NCBI RefSeq assembly: GCF_011751745.2
Contig: NZ_CP061170.1
Span: 558,001 to 622,000, forward strand
Length of the DNA stretch: 64,000 nucleotides
Source: Paramicrobacterium fandaimingii
GTDB taxonomy: Bacteria > Actinomycetota > Actinomycetes > Actinomycetales > Microbacteriaceae
Direction of reading: 5' to 3'
Below the pieces are notes generated by a model. The model saw only the letters and a list, made by a program, of their open reading frames with translations. It was not told the DNA's origin and made no database searches. Positions 26,745 through 35,667 of this stretch are shown here, in pieces (the stretch's first letter is position 1; every line of letters starts with the position of its first letter). The position numbers were made by a program, and so were the translations under genes.

Positions 26745-27506
26745 CTAGGCACGGGGCGAGTCGATGATGGGCTCGAAGCTCGGGGGTATGGCGTCTGGAG
26801 GAGTTTCGACGGTCTCGACGTCGGCATCCTTGCCGATCAGTCGCGAGACCGCGTCGTCGAACTGCATCGAGAGCGCTGCGAGCGCCGCATCAACGTCGCC
26901 ATCGCGCATCGCCCCGAGAAGGGTCTCGTACGTGGGGGAGACGCTGCGCCGCACAGCGTAGCCGTTGGGAGAACTGAAGCTGGCGATGCGCGTCTCAATG
27001 GTGAGAGTGCTCATGTAATGCGAGAGGCGACGGCTGCCAGCGGCATCCACGAGAGTTTGGTGAAACACGATGTCCGCGTTGCCGATCGCGCGCGCGTCTG
27101 TTCCTTCGCTCACCTCGATGAGCGTCGAGAACGCCGCGTCGAGGCGGGAAAGCGCGTCTGCGTCGCCGCGTTTCATGATGAGTCTGAGCGATTCTGACTC
27201 GACTGCCTTGCGCGCGGCATAGAGATCGGCGACGTGCTCGGGCCCGATCTTGCTGACGCGAAGTCCTCGACCTGGAGTCGCCGTCAGCAGGCCCTCTTGA
27301 ACCAACCGCTGCATGGCCTCTCGAAGCGGACTGCGGCTCACTCCAAGTTGGGACGAGATCTCGACCTCGCCGATCTGCCCACCGACCGGGAGAGCCCCCG
27401 AGAAGATCGCATTGCGCAGCTCGACAGCGATGAGATCAACCGTCGATGTCCGTGGAACTCGGAACACCGATACCGGCGCTCCCGAACGACGTGTGCTCTG
27501 TGGCAT
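26745..27506 (-). CDS. GntR-family regulator, FadR (FCD) subgroup
   Basis: 253 residues. N-terminal winged helix (LIAVELRNAIFSGALPVGGQIGEVEISSQLGVSRSPLREAMQRLVQEGLL) followed by an all-helical FCD effector domain (~105-235) with the metal/ligand His in VFHQTLVDAAGSRRL. ATG 27506 is preceded by AAGGGAA; the frame upstream is open but unsupported. Divergent from the ehuBCDA importer, with a perfect TTTGTATACAAA palindrome in between, so it probably represses that operon and itself. Effector unknown; ectoine or a derivative is plausible. Confidence 0.85.
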   Translation of the reverse strand: MPQSTRRSGAPVSVFRVPRTSTVDLIAVELRNAIFSGALPVGGQIGEVEISSQLGVSRSPLREAMQRLVQEGLLTATPGRGLRVSKIGPEHVADLYAARKAVESESLRLIMKRGDADALSRLDAAFSTLIEVSEGTDARAIGNADIVFHQTLVDAAGSRRLSHYMSTLTIETRIASFSSPNGYAVRRSVSPTYETLLGAMRDGDVDAALAALSMQFDDAVSRLIGKDADVETVETPPDAIPPSFEPIIDSPRA

Positions 27507-27636
27507 GAGAGTTCCCTTGTGTCTGTGCAAACGGGCGGCGCACGATCGTCGGGCCGTCGGCGCGTCAACCGGGTGGCCCAGGCGACCTCGCTCTGGAACG
27601 AGCATAATCCGCTGTCAGCGAGCCAACCATAACAAC

Positions 27637-27648
27637 TTTGTATACAAA
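27637..27648. promoter_or_regulatory. GntR operator TTTGTATACAAA
   Basis: Perfect 12-bp palindrome in the region between the divergent GntR gene and ehuB. The TTGTATACAA core is typical of FadR-subgroup sites. It lies about 130 bp from either start codon. Confidence 0.75.
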
Positions 27649-27786
27649 CAGACAATAAGCCTGTCGGAATGTGCGCGTGTCTGAGAATGGGCATAGGGTA
27701 GCCAAAGCCATCCCCAATTTCGGGCCGGGTCCCCGCTCACAATGAAGGGTGAGGGTTCGCCCCGTCACTACCGAAAGAGGAACACG

Positions 27787-28704
27787 ATGACAAAGCGTCG
27801 AATGCTCGCCCGTACTGGCATTGCCGCGGTCGGGATCTTGGCACTCGGCCTCATGGCCGGGTGCAGCTCTGACTCTGGATCCGGCGGAGGCGGCGGATCA
27901 GACGACTCAGGCAGCACTCTCCAGAAGGCCATTGATGCCGGGTCGATCACCATCGCGGTTGCCGACGAGCGCCCCTACTCGTGGGTCGATGACAACGGTG
28001 AGCCCCAGGGGGCAACAGTTGCCATGCACAAAGAGATCTTCAAGGCTCTCGGCATCGACGACATCAAGGTCGTCGAGTCCGACTGGAACTCGCTGATCCC
28101 CGGACTGAATGCCGGTCGCTTCGATGTGATCAGCGCGGGAATGTCGATTCTTCCCGACCGCTGTGCGAAGGCCGCATTCAGCGACCCAGAGATCATGTAC
28201 ACGACAACCCTGATGGTTCCCGAGGGCAACCCCGAAGGACTGACTGACCTCGACTCCGTGAAGGCGACAGACGGTGGCGTCAAGCTCGCCATTCTCGCCG
28301 GCGGCATCGAAGCCGGATACGCCGAGTCGCTCGGAATCACGAACACCGTCGAGGTCGACAACGCTCAGGACGGCATGGACCTCGTCTCCAACGGTCGCGC
28401 CGACGTGTTCGCAATGACTGCCATCTCGCTCAACTGGATGGCCGAGAACAACCCGGATGCGGGAGTCGAGACGACTGACGCCTTCGTTCAGGTGATCGAC
28501 GGAGTCGAGCAGATCGGTGCAGGATCGACGGTCTTCCGCCAGGACGACACAGAATTGCTCGACGCGTACAACAAGGAGCTCGCGAACATCACGGGCGACC
28601 CCGAGAAGTACATGTCGCTCGTGGGTGAGTATGGGTTCACCGAAGAGAACCTGCCTCCCGAGGACCTCACGACTGAGCAGCTCTGCGAAGGGGACCTGAG
28701 CTAA
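27787..28704 (+). CDS. ehuB: Ectoine/hydroxyectoine-type ABC transporter, binding lipoprotein EhuB
   Basis: 305-residue family 3 solute-binding lipoprotein (lipobox LMAGC, Cys26; then a Gly/Ser linker). Core sequence GSITIAVADERPYSWVDDNGEPQG, DWNSLIPGLNAGRFDVISAGMSILPDRC and SNGRADVFAMTAISLNWM resembles EhuB more than glutamine- or arginine-binding proteins. It captures compatible solutes outside the membrane for EhuC/EhuD. ATG 27787 follows AAAGAGG. No ectoine catabolic genes are in the window, so the role (osmolyte scavenging or nutrition) is open. Confidence 0.8.
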   Translation: MTKRRMLARTGIAAVGILALGLMAGCSSDSGSGGGGGSDDSGSTLQKAIDAGSITIAVADERPYSWVDDNGEPQGATVAMHKEIFKALGIDDIKVVESDWNSLIPGLNAGRFDVISAGMSILPDRCAKAAFSDPEIMYTTTLMVPEGNPEGLTDLDSVKATDGGVKLAILAGGIEAGYAESLGITNTVEVDNAQDGMDLVSNGRADVFAMTAISLNWMAENNPDAGVETTDAFVQVIDGVEQIGAGSTVFRQDDTELLDAYNKELANITGDPEKYMSLVGEYGFTEENLPPEDLTTEQLCEGDLS

Positions 28705-28705
28705 C

Positions 28706-29434
28706 TTGGGCGATAACTTCGCGGCGCTCATCGGAGCGCTGCCGTTGGTGGGCGAAGGTGTATTGGTCACCATTCAGCTCACCATCGGCGGCGCTCTGCT
28801 GGCGCTCGTCATCTCAATAGGACTCGGGCTTCTCGCTCGTTTCCAGAACATCGTTCTTCGAGGCACTGCGCGAGCCATCATCGAGTTCTTCCGCGGCACG
28901 TCTCTCGTGGTGCAGCTCTTCTGGTTCTTCTACGTGATGCCGCAGCTCGGAGTCGAGCTGCCCGCAATGTTCGTCGGCATTCTCGCGCTCGGGCTCAACT
29001 ATGGAGCGTATGGCGCCGAGGTTGTTCGGGGCTCGATCAACTCGGTGCCTTCCGGACAGTGGGAGGCGACGACAGCCCTCAGTCTGAGCCCAACCCAGCG
29101 CATGTGGCGCATTATCTTCCCGCAGGCGTGGGCGCTCATGATCCCCTCCCTGACGAACCTGCTCATTCAGCTTCTCAAGGGAACGGCAATCGTCAGCTTC
29201 ATCACATTGACCGATCTCACCTACGCGACAGACAAGCTGCGCAACTCGTCAGACACATTCTTCGCATACGGCGTGAGCCTTATTATCTACTTCCTCATTG
29301 CATACGTACTGACGCTCGTCATGAACGCCCTCGAGGTGCAGGCCAAGCACAAGCTCGGTCGCGGTGAGTCGTTGCGTCAGGCCCTCAGCTTCCGTTCTCC
29401 GCGAAGCGTCGACGGTAAGGCGGGTGTGTCATGA
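28706..29434 (+). CDS. ehuC: Ectoine-type ABC transporter permease EhuC
   Basis: 242-residue polar-amino-acid family permease with about five helices (LVTIQLTIGGALLALVISIGLG, etc.) and the ATPase-docking loop GAEVVRGSINSVPSGQWEATTALSLSPTQRMW. TTG start one base after the ehuB stop, with AAGGGGAC upstream. Overlaps ehuD by 4 bp (ATGA). Confidence 0.82.
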   Translation: MGDNFAALIGALPLVGEGVLVTIQLTIGGALLALVISIGLGLLARFQNIVLRGTARAIIEFFRGTSLVVQLFWFFYVMPQLGVELPAMFVGILALGLNYGAYGAEVVRGSINSVPSGQWEATTALSLSPTQRMWRIIFPQAWALMIPSLTNLLIQLLKGTAIVSFITLTDLTYATDKLRNSSDTFFAYGVSLIIYFLIAYVLTLVMNALEVQAKHKLGRGESLRQALSFRSPRSVDGKAGVS

Positions 29435-30087
29435 CCGGCCTTCAATGGGACTGGACCATGGTCTGGGAGGCGCTCCCAGAGCTGCTCCTCAAATTCGTGC
29501 AGGTCACCCTGCTTGTCACCGTTCTCGGAAGTATTATCGCTGCCGTTCTCGGGCTCGTCATCGCCGTCGCACGGCGATCTGCGCCGAGGCCGATTGCCGC
29601 TGTGCTCACGTTTGTCGTGAACTTCATCCGAATGACGCCCATCGTGGTTCAACTGCTGTTCGCGTACTACCTGTTCCTCGAGCTGGATCCCGTGACGATC
29701 GGCGTGATCATCTTCGGCATCCACTACGCCACGTACATGGCTGAGGTCTACCGCGCTGGCATCGAAGCGGTGCCTAACGGCCAGTGGGAAGCCACGACTG
29801 CGCTGTCGATGTCGCCCACTCGCACGTGGACAGCCGTTGTGATTCCGCAGGCCTTGAGGTCGACAATTCCCGCCCTGGGAAACTACGTCATCTCGATGTT
29901 CAAGGACACACCGTTCCTCATCGCGATCACCGTGACCGAGATGGTCAGAGCTGCCCTCGTCTTCGGCGGGAACCATTTCACATACATCGAAGCGATCACA
30001 TTGGCTGGCGTCATCTTCTTGGTCGCCAGCTACCCCACGTCATTGCTCATCGGCCGATTGGAAAAGCGACTTGCCTTCTCAAACTGA
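29431..30087 (+). CDS. ehuD: Ectoine-type ABC transporter permease EhuD
   Basis: 218-residue second permease of the same family. Docking loop AEVYRAGIEAVPNGQWEATTALSMSPTRTW; helices include LVTVLGSIIAAVLGLVIAV and FVVNFIRMTPIVVQLLFAYY. Translationally coupled to ehuC (ATGA) and overlapped by the start of ehuA. Confidence 0.82.
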   Translation: MTGLQWDWTMVWEALPELLLKFVQVTLLVTVLGSIIAAVLGLVIAVARRSAPRPIAAVLTFVVNFIRMTPIVVQLLFAYYLFLELDPVTIGVIIFGIHYATYMAEVYRAGIEAVPNGQWEATTALSMSPTRTWTAVVIPQALRSTIPALGNYVISMFKDTPFLIAITVTEMVRAALVFGGNHFTYIEAITLAGVIFLVASYPTSLLIGRLEKRLAFSN

Positions 30088-30862
30088 CACAGAGCCGGCA
30101 ATCCGGTTCGACAACGTTGAAAAGCGATTCGGCGACAACGTCGTTCTGCACGACTTGGACTTCAGCGTCGCCAAGGGTGACCGCGTCACACTCATCGGGC
30201 CCAGTGGTTCAGGAAAGACGACGATTCTTCGTCTTGTCATGACGCTCGAAGAGGCGAACGCCGGGTACATCTACGTCGACGGCGAGCCGCTCACGCACGA
30301 AGAGCGTGGCGGAAAGCGCGTTGAACTGAAGGAGAAGCACAAGAACGAGGTGCGGAAGCGCATCGGAATGGTGTTTCAGCAGTTCAACCTGTTTCCCAAC
30401 ATGACGGTCATGGACAACCTCATTGAGGCGCCCGTGCACGTTCTGAAGATGTCGAAGGCCGACGCCCGCGAGAAGGCAAAGGGTCTTCTTGAGAAGGTGG
30501 GGTTGTCTGACAAGGCAGATGCTCACCCTCTCGAGCTCTCCGGTGGGCAGCAGCAGCGCGTTGCCGTTGCGCGCGCGCTGGCGATGGACCCCGAGATTCT
30601 GCTGCTCGACGAAGTGACGTCGGCGCTCGACCCCGAGATCGTGGGCGAAGTGCTGAACATTCTTCGTGACGTGGCGAAAGAAACAGACATCACGATGCTG
30701 ATCGTGACTCACGAGATGCAGTTTGCGCGTGACGTCTCGAACCGCGTGCTGATGTTCGACGGCGGAAAGATCGTCGAGGAGTCAGACCCAGAGACGATGT
30801 TCACGTCGCCGAAGGAGCAGCGTACGCGCGACTTCCTCTCGGCGGTGCTCGGCAACAACTGA
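30071..30862 (+). CDS. ehuA: Ectoine-type ABC transporter ATPase EhuA
   Basis: 263-residue ATPase. Walker A GPSGSGKTT, Q-loop VFQQFNLFPNM, signature LSGGQQQRVAVARAL, Walker B EILLLDEVTSALD and His switch IVTHEM. An insertion between Walker A and Q-loop (LTHEERGGKRVELKEKHKNE) is typical of EhuA. The TTG at 30071 has GGAAAAG in front and overlaps ehuD by 17 bp; no better start is seen before the conserved N-terminus. It energises the EhuB-EhuC-EhuD importer. A strong terminator follows. Confidence 0.85.
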   Translation: MPSQTDTEPAIRFDNVEKRFGDNVVLHDLDFSVAKGDRVTLIGPSGSGKTTILRLVMTLEEANAGYIYVDGEPLTHEERGGKRVELKEKHKNEVRKRIGMVFQQFNLFPNMTVMDNLIEAPVHVLKMSKADAREKAKGLLEKVGLSDKADAHPLELSGGQQQRVAVARALAMDPEILLLDEVTSALDPEIVGEVLNILRDVAKETDITMLIVTHEMQFARDVSNRVLMFDGGKIVEESDPETMFTSPKEQRTRDFLSAVLGNN

Positions 30863-30881
30863 TCTCGGCAATCTCATCAGG

Positions 30882-30915
30882 AAGGGCTGGATTTCGTCAC
30901 GAAATTCAGCCCTTT
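30882..30915 (+). terminator. Terminator of the ehu operon
   Basis: AAGGGCTGGATTTCGT pairs with ACGAAATTCAGCCCTT over 16 bp with one G-U wobble, 20 bp after the ehuA stop. A short pyrimidine run (TTCTC) follows. Confidence 0.8.
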
Positions 30916-30943
30916 CTCACGTTTCGGCTCGTGACTCTCGCCG

Positions 30944-31330
30944 TCAGTCGCGCGAGCGTTTGGTGGCAGCCTGAGTCTTCACCCGCGCGTTCTCTTCGTG
31001 CACCTTCGCCTGGCGTGCTCGTTCGGTCACCAGCCACTCGGGCTTCTTCACGAGAAGCTCCTTGATCTGAGCAGTTGTGAGCGGATCGGTGATCTCTGCG
31101 CGGGCGAGACCCGATGTCGAGACGCCGAGCTTGCGCGCAACTTCGTGGCGCGGGTGCGGGCCATCGCGGCGCAGCTCCGCCAGCCATTCGGGGGGATTCA
31201 CCTGCAGCTCGTTCAGCTCTTCTCGGGTCACGGGCCCGTCGCGAAACTCGGGTGGTGTCGCAGAAAGCAGTATGCCGAGTTTCTTTGCGGCCGTTGCGGC
31301 TTTCATCGACTGAGATGTGGGTGCGCTCAT
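30944..31330 (-). CDS. DUF5997-family protein with HTH-like centre and internal repeat
   Basis: 128 residues. Two similar segments, PVTREELNELQVNPPEWLAEL (~29-50) and PLTTAQIKELLVKKPEWLVTE (~82-103), flank a helix-turn-helix-like stretch (HEVARKLGVSTSGLARAEI). No known enzyme fold. The ATG at 31330 is used; the frame runs further upstream over the divergent gene's leader. It sits head-to-head with a LysR-type effector domain gene that lacks a DNA-binding domain, an arrangement that suggests a shared function. Divergent spacing is 62 bp. Confidence 0.78.
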   Translation of the reverse strand: MSAPTSQSMKAATAAKKLGILLSATPPEFRDGPVTREELNELQVNPPEWLAELRRDGPHPRHEVARKLGVSTSGLARAEITDPLTTAQIKELLVKKPEWLVTERARQAKVHEENARVKTQAATKRSRD

Positions 31331-31392
31331 AATGCTTAAGCGTACGTGAGTCGCGACGTAATACGCTTGCACAAGCACGACGGGAGCGAAAC

Positions 31393-32184
31393 ATGGGCGA
31401 GAACACGACGGATGCTGTCGACGGGCGACACCTGCGTGTGGCATTTGTGCCGGGCGTCACCCCCGACAAATGGTTTCGCACCTGGCGGGAGCGCATGCCG
31501 GACGTGGATATTGTTGCGGTGCCGCTTGAGGATGAGCGTGAACAGCGGCTGGTTCTGACGGACAGCCGCGCAGACATGTCGCTCGTGCGCTTGCCGATTG
31601 CCGATGACGGGCTCCACGTGATTCCGCTCTATGTCGAGAATCCCGTCGTCGTTGCCCCCAAGGGGCATGAGATAACGGCAGCGGATGCCGTGGACATCGC
31701 CGACCTTGCGGGTGAGCACCTGTTGCAGCATCCGGATGCCGTCGCCGAGTGGCGAGACATCGCTCTCGAAGTTGCTGACGGAACGCGCATCGACGTGCCG
31801 TCGATGACGCCGCGCGACGCGATCGAACTGGTTGGCAGCGGGGCCGGCATCGTGATTGTTCCGTTGTCGGTCGCCCGGCAGTTCGACCGCAAAGACGTGG
31901 TTCGTCGACCCGTCACCGGCGTCGCAGAAACTCGAGTCGCACTCTGCTGGCCTGTCGATGCGGATGGCGAGCTGGTTGAGCAGTTCATCGGCGTCGTGCG
32001 CGGGCGCTCGGCGAGAAGCACGCGCTCCCTTGGATCCGTTGAAGCTGAGCAAGAGGCGGCCAAACAGCGTGCGGCGAAGAAGAAGGCCGCCGCCCGGCGA
32101 TCAACCGAACAGGCTCGAGAGCGCAAGCACGCCGACCGTGCAGCACGGCGCAAGGCGGGCGGGCGAAAGCGCGGTCGACGCTGA
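31393..32184 (+). CDS. LysR-type substrate-binding domain protein without HTH
   Basis: 263 residues. It starts straight into the effector fold of LysR regulators (LRVAFVPGVTPDKWFRTWRERMPDVDIVAVPL; SLVRLPIADDGLHVIPLYVENPVVVAPKGHEI; GSGAGIVIVPLSVARQF) and has no N-terminal winged helix. The last ~55 residues are a Lys/Arg/Ala-rich helix that could bind nucleic acid. ATG with GGGAGCG upstream. Divergent partner is the HTH-like DUF5997 gene. Possibly one half of a split regulator; ligand unknown. Confidence 0.75.
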   Translation: MGENTTDAVDGRHLRVAFVPGVTPDKWFRTWRERMPDVDIVAVPLEDEREQRLVLTDSRADMSLVRLPIADDGLHVIPLYVENPVVVAPKGHEITAADAVDIADLAGEHLLQHPDAVAEWRDIALEVADGTRIDVPSMTPRDAIELVGSGAGIVIVPLSVARQFDRKDVVRRPVTGVAETRVALCWPVDADGELVEQFIGVVRGRSARSTRSLGSVEAEQEAAKQRAAKKKAAARRSTEQARERKHADRAARRKAGGRKRGRR

Positions 32185-32211
32185 TCGACGGCGGCGTCGC
32201 ACGCGACTTCG

Positions 32212-33321
32212 CTAGCTCACGGTTGTGCCGAACAGCAGGCCGAGCAGATAGGTGACGAGTGCCGCCCCGTACCCGATGGCGAGCTGCCGCAGCGCGCGTT
32301 TCACAGGAGATGCCCCCGAGAGCACGCCGACGATCGCTCCGGTGATCAGAAGCGCGACGCCAACGAGCACGGCAGCGATGATGATCGCCGTCAGACCAGA
32401 GGCACCGAACAGCAGTGGAATCACGGGAATGATCGCCCCGGATGAGAAGAAGCAGAAGCTGGATGCCGCGGCTCCCCACGCCGAGCCGATGGCCGAGTGG
32501 CTGTCGCTTTCGGGTGCTGCACTGTGCTGCACGGCGTCGTCCCTGCCGTGCACGCACTCGAGCCCATAGAGGCGTTCGCGCGCGTGCGATTCGGCGTCTT
32601 CTGCGGACATGCCGCGGGCACGGTAGACCAGCGCGAGTTCGTTTGCCTCGGCATCCAGGTTCGGCAGAATCTTCGTGGTGTCGGGGTTGGGGAGAGTGGA
32701 GCTGAGAAGCTCTCGCTGCGACCGCACCGACACGAATTCGCCCGCGCCCATCGAGAGGGCGCCGGCGAGGAGGCCGGCGATGCCCGAGGCGAGAACGATC
32801 GAGCTTGAGACTCCCGTCGCAGCCATGCCGATCACGAGGGCGAGGTTGGAGACGAGACCGTCGTTGGCGCCGAAGACGGCGGCGCGGAACGTACCGGACA
32901 GGCGTGTGCGGCCGCGTGCCGCGAGACCGCGAACGACCTCTTCATGAATCTGCTCGTCTGCGGCCATGGCATCGGTAGCGTCATTGTCTGTGCCGTACGG
33001 CGACCGGGATTCGGCTTGCTGCATGAGGGCGAGCACGAAGATGGAGCCGAAGCGACGGGCGAGAAATGCCAGCATCCGCGTGCGCATCTTCGTTCGAGTG
33101 GGGAGCCCCACGTTCTCTCCGAGGAGGTCGACCCAGTGTGCTTCGTGACGCCTCTCGGCATCGACGAGCCCGAGAAGAATGGCGCGCTCTTCGCCAGAGC
33201 GTTTGCTGGCGAGTTCTTCGTAGACGGCGGCCTCTGCGCGTTCGTCTGCGAGGTATTGACGCCAGCGCCTGATGTCGGCGGGCGTCGGGTTTCGGGGTGC
33301 GGCTGACTGAGCGTCGGTCAC
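32212..33321 (-). CDS. VIT1/CCC1-family metal transporter with ferritin-like domain
   Basis: 369 residues. N-terminal ferritin-like diiron helices (YLADERAEAAVYEELASKRSGEERAILLGLVDAERRHEAHW, ~20-60), then a VIT1/CCC1 membrane domain with GTFRAAVFGANDGLVSNLALVIGMA, SMGAGEFVSVRSQREL and three C-terminal helices. Related proteins (MbfA, VIT) move Fe2+ or Mn2+ out of the cytoplasm. The GTG at 33321 has a perfect AGGAG 6 nt upstream. The leader is a yybP-ykoY riboswitch, so manganese is the likely inducer and substrate. Confidence 0.87.
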   Translation of the reverse strand: MTDAQSAAPRNPTPADIRRWRQYLADERAEAAVYEELASKRSGEERAILLGLVDAERRHEAHWVDLLGENVGLPTRTKMRTRMLAFLARRFGSIFVLALMQQAESRSPYGTDNDATDAMAADEQIHEEVVRGLAARGRTRLSGTFRAAVFGANDGLVSNLALVIGMAATGVSSSIVLASGIAGLLAGALSMGAGEFVSVRSQRELLSSTLPNPDTTKILPNLDAEANELALVYRARGMSAEDAESHARERLYGLECVHGRDDAVQHSAAPESDSHSAIGSAWGAAASSFCFFSSGAIIPVIPLLFGASGLTAIIIAAVLVGVALLITGAIVGVLSGASPVKRALRQLAIGYGAALVTYLLGLLFGTTVS

Positions 33322-33339
33322 GGTCTTCTCCTGGTCGGT

Positions 33340-33367
33340 GGCCGGAGAAAACGACAAGACTCCGGCC
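33340..33367 (-). promoter_or_regulatory. Expression-platform hairpin of the Mn2+ riboswitch
   Basis: CTCCGGCC/GGCCGGAG form a perfect 8-bp stem 8 bp before the AGGAG ribosome site. It competes with the GGCC of the P1 3' flank, offering an on/off switch for translation or transcription. Confidence 0.55.
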
Positions 33368-33376
33368 TGATCGGCC

Positions 33377-33490
33377 GAAGGTCTCGTTCGCCCGCGTGCG
33401 GGTGGAATGCCGGGCGCCTACTGCGACACCAGTATGTCGACATTCCGCTTTGCCCGATGGTCCGGGCCGTGGGAACTACTCCCCTTCAAG
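33377..33490 (-). ncRNA. yybP-ykoY (Mn2+-sensing) riboswitch aptamer
   Basis: Minus-strand leader of the VIT-family gene. It contains the invariant GGGGAGTAG (33476-33484), the GTCGACATAC loop segment (33432-33441) closed by GGAATG/CATTCC, an internal CCCGC/GCGGG hairpin and the terminal GAGACCTTC that closes P1 with GAAGG. These are the family's conserved parts in the right order. Downstream, GGCCGGAG/CTCCGGCC (33340-33367) can fold next to the AGGAG site and is the probable expression platform. Confidence 0.87.
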
Positions 33491-33599
33491 CTCGGTAGTC
33501 TACCTGGAGGCCAAGGCGAAGGCCAGCGCAGGGGTGCCGCAGTGTGGAATGTCACGGCGTGTCGCCCGAACGTGGGCTACCAACCGTCGCGCGGGCGGT

Positions 33600-33605
33600 T
33601 AAGAT
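33600..33605 (+). promoter_or_regulatory. -10 box TAAGAT of a leaderless membrane-protein gene
   Basis: TAAGAT ends 6 nt before the ATG at 33612; no ribosome-binding site. Confidence 0.55.
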
Positions 33606-33611
33606 TGAGGC

Positions 33612-34082
33612 ATGCTGCGGTATGGCAGAGAAGCGTTCGTCGGCGTCGTCGCCGGAGCACTTCTTGGTGCCATTCTGTATATCGGAACCGCGGTCCCCTC
33701 GCTCGTCGCCGGAAGCCCGATTGCTGTGCAGCTGCTTCCCATCGGGCTTATCGTGTCTGCACTCGCCGGAGCGTTCGTCGGTGTCGTCGTCGTGTTCGGG
33801 GTGCTTGTCGCTCTTGTGATCCGAGACCGTGAGCTTGATGCCTCACCGAAGAAGCGACAAAAGGCCGCGTCGTGTGGTGCGGCGATCGGAGTGCTCGCCC
33901 TCGCTGTCGGGCTGTGGCTCATCGAGGGTGCACCGAGTCTGGTGCAGGTGTCAAGCCTCGCGCTCGTCGCGGTGTGTGCTGCTCTCGGCGCGTGGGGAGC
34001 ATGGGCAGGCGTTCGGCATGCAGATTCACGAATCGAGCATGCTTCTGAGAGGCAGTCCTCACGGGGGCGCGCGTCTGTCTGA
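33612..34082 (+). CDS. Four-helix membrane protein, unknown function
   Basis: 156 residues with helices at FVGVVAGALLGAILYIG, LLPIGLIVSALAGAFVGVVVVFGVLVALV, CGAAIGVLALAVGLWLI and ALVAVCAALGAWGAWAG, a short charged loop (RDRELDASPKKRQ) and a basic C-terminus. No family recognised. The start codon directly follows a -10 box, so the mRNA is probably leaderless. Confidence 0.65.
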   Translation: MLRYGREAFVGVVAGALLGAILYIGTAVPSLVAGSPIAVQLLPIGLIVSALAGAFVGVVVVFGVLVALVIRDRELDASPKKRQKAASCGAAIGVLALAVGLWLIEGAPSLVQVSSLALVAVCAALGAWGAWAGVRHADSRIEHASERQSSRGRASV

Positions 34083-34272
34083 CGCAGGGTTATTCGGGCA
34101 GCCTGAGGGGCCGTGCGTTGATGCTGCTCAGGGTGGGGCCCGGCATCGCAGATGATTCGCTCGGCAGCGACAGGGCCGACGTGTTCTCTGCGTACGCACC
34201 GTCTTCTGCGCTGTCGGTGGGTGCAACAGCGAGGCCGCACGCGCTGCCCATTTTTTCTCGCCAGCGTCTCGG

Positions 34273-34299
34273 TGCCCTCGCGCACAGTGCGCGAGGGCA
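34273..34299. terminator. Perfect hairpin after the aldo-keto reductase gene
   Basis: TGCCCTCGCGCAC and GTGCGCGAGGGCA are perfectly complementary around a single base. It lies 22 bp past the reductase stop and about 190 bp past the membrane-protein stop; either transcript could end here. No T-run is present in the direct flanks. The 238 bp between the two genes hold nothing else that I recognise. Confidence 0.65.
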
Positions 34300-34320
34300 T
34301 CCGCCAATCTCTGTCGAGGG

Positions 34321-35379
<1,059 letters not shown>

Positions 35380-35531
35380 CGTATACTCCTTTTGCTGGTG
35401 GATGCTGTGAGGCAACTCTGTCGAGCGTATCGATTTTGCGGGGTCCGTGAGAATGCTCCCGCAATCGATTGGCGCGTGAACGGTTCAGTGATGTATTCTC
35501 TACTACGGCCCGCTTAGCAGTTCTCGGCCAT

Positions 35532-35604
35532 GCGCCACTAGCTCAACGGATAGAGCATCTGACTACGGATCAGAAGGTTGGGGGTTCGAATCCCTCGTGG
35601 CGCA
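35532..35604 (+). tRNA. tRNA-Arg (anticodon ACG)
   Basis: Acceptor stem GCGCCAC/GTGGCGC, anticodon loop CTACGGA (ACG, read as ICG after deamination by TadA, encoded at 55.3 kb), T-arm GGGGGTTCGAATCCCTC, discriminator A. CCA is not encoded. Confidence 0.95.
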
Positions 35605-35622
35605 CACTGCGTTGAGACAGTT

Positions 35623-35654
35623 CGAAAACGGCCCGCTGACGCGGGCCGTTTTCG
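35623..35654. terminator. Perfect hairpin terminator after tRNA-Arg
   Basis: CGAAAACGGCCCGC and GCGGGCCGTTTTCG pair over 14 bp with a TGAC loop, ending in TTTCGTTTC. A classic bidirectional terminator, shared with the converging lipoprotein gene. Confidence 0.9.
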
Positions 35655-35667
35655 TTTCTCCACTGTC

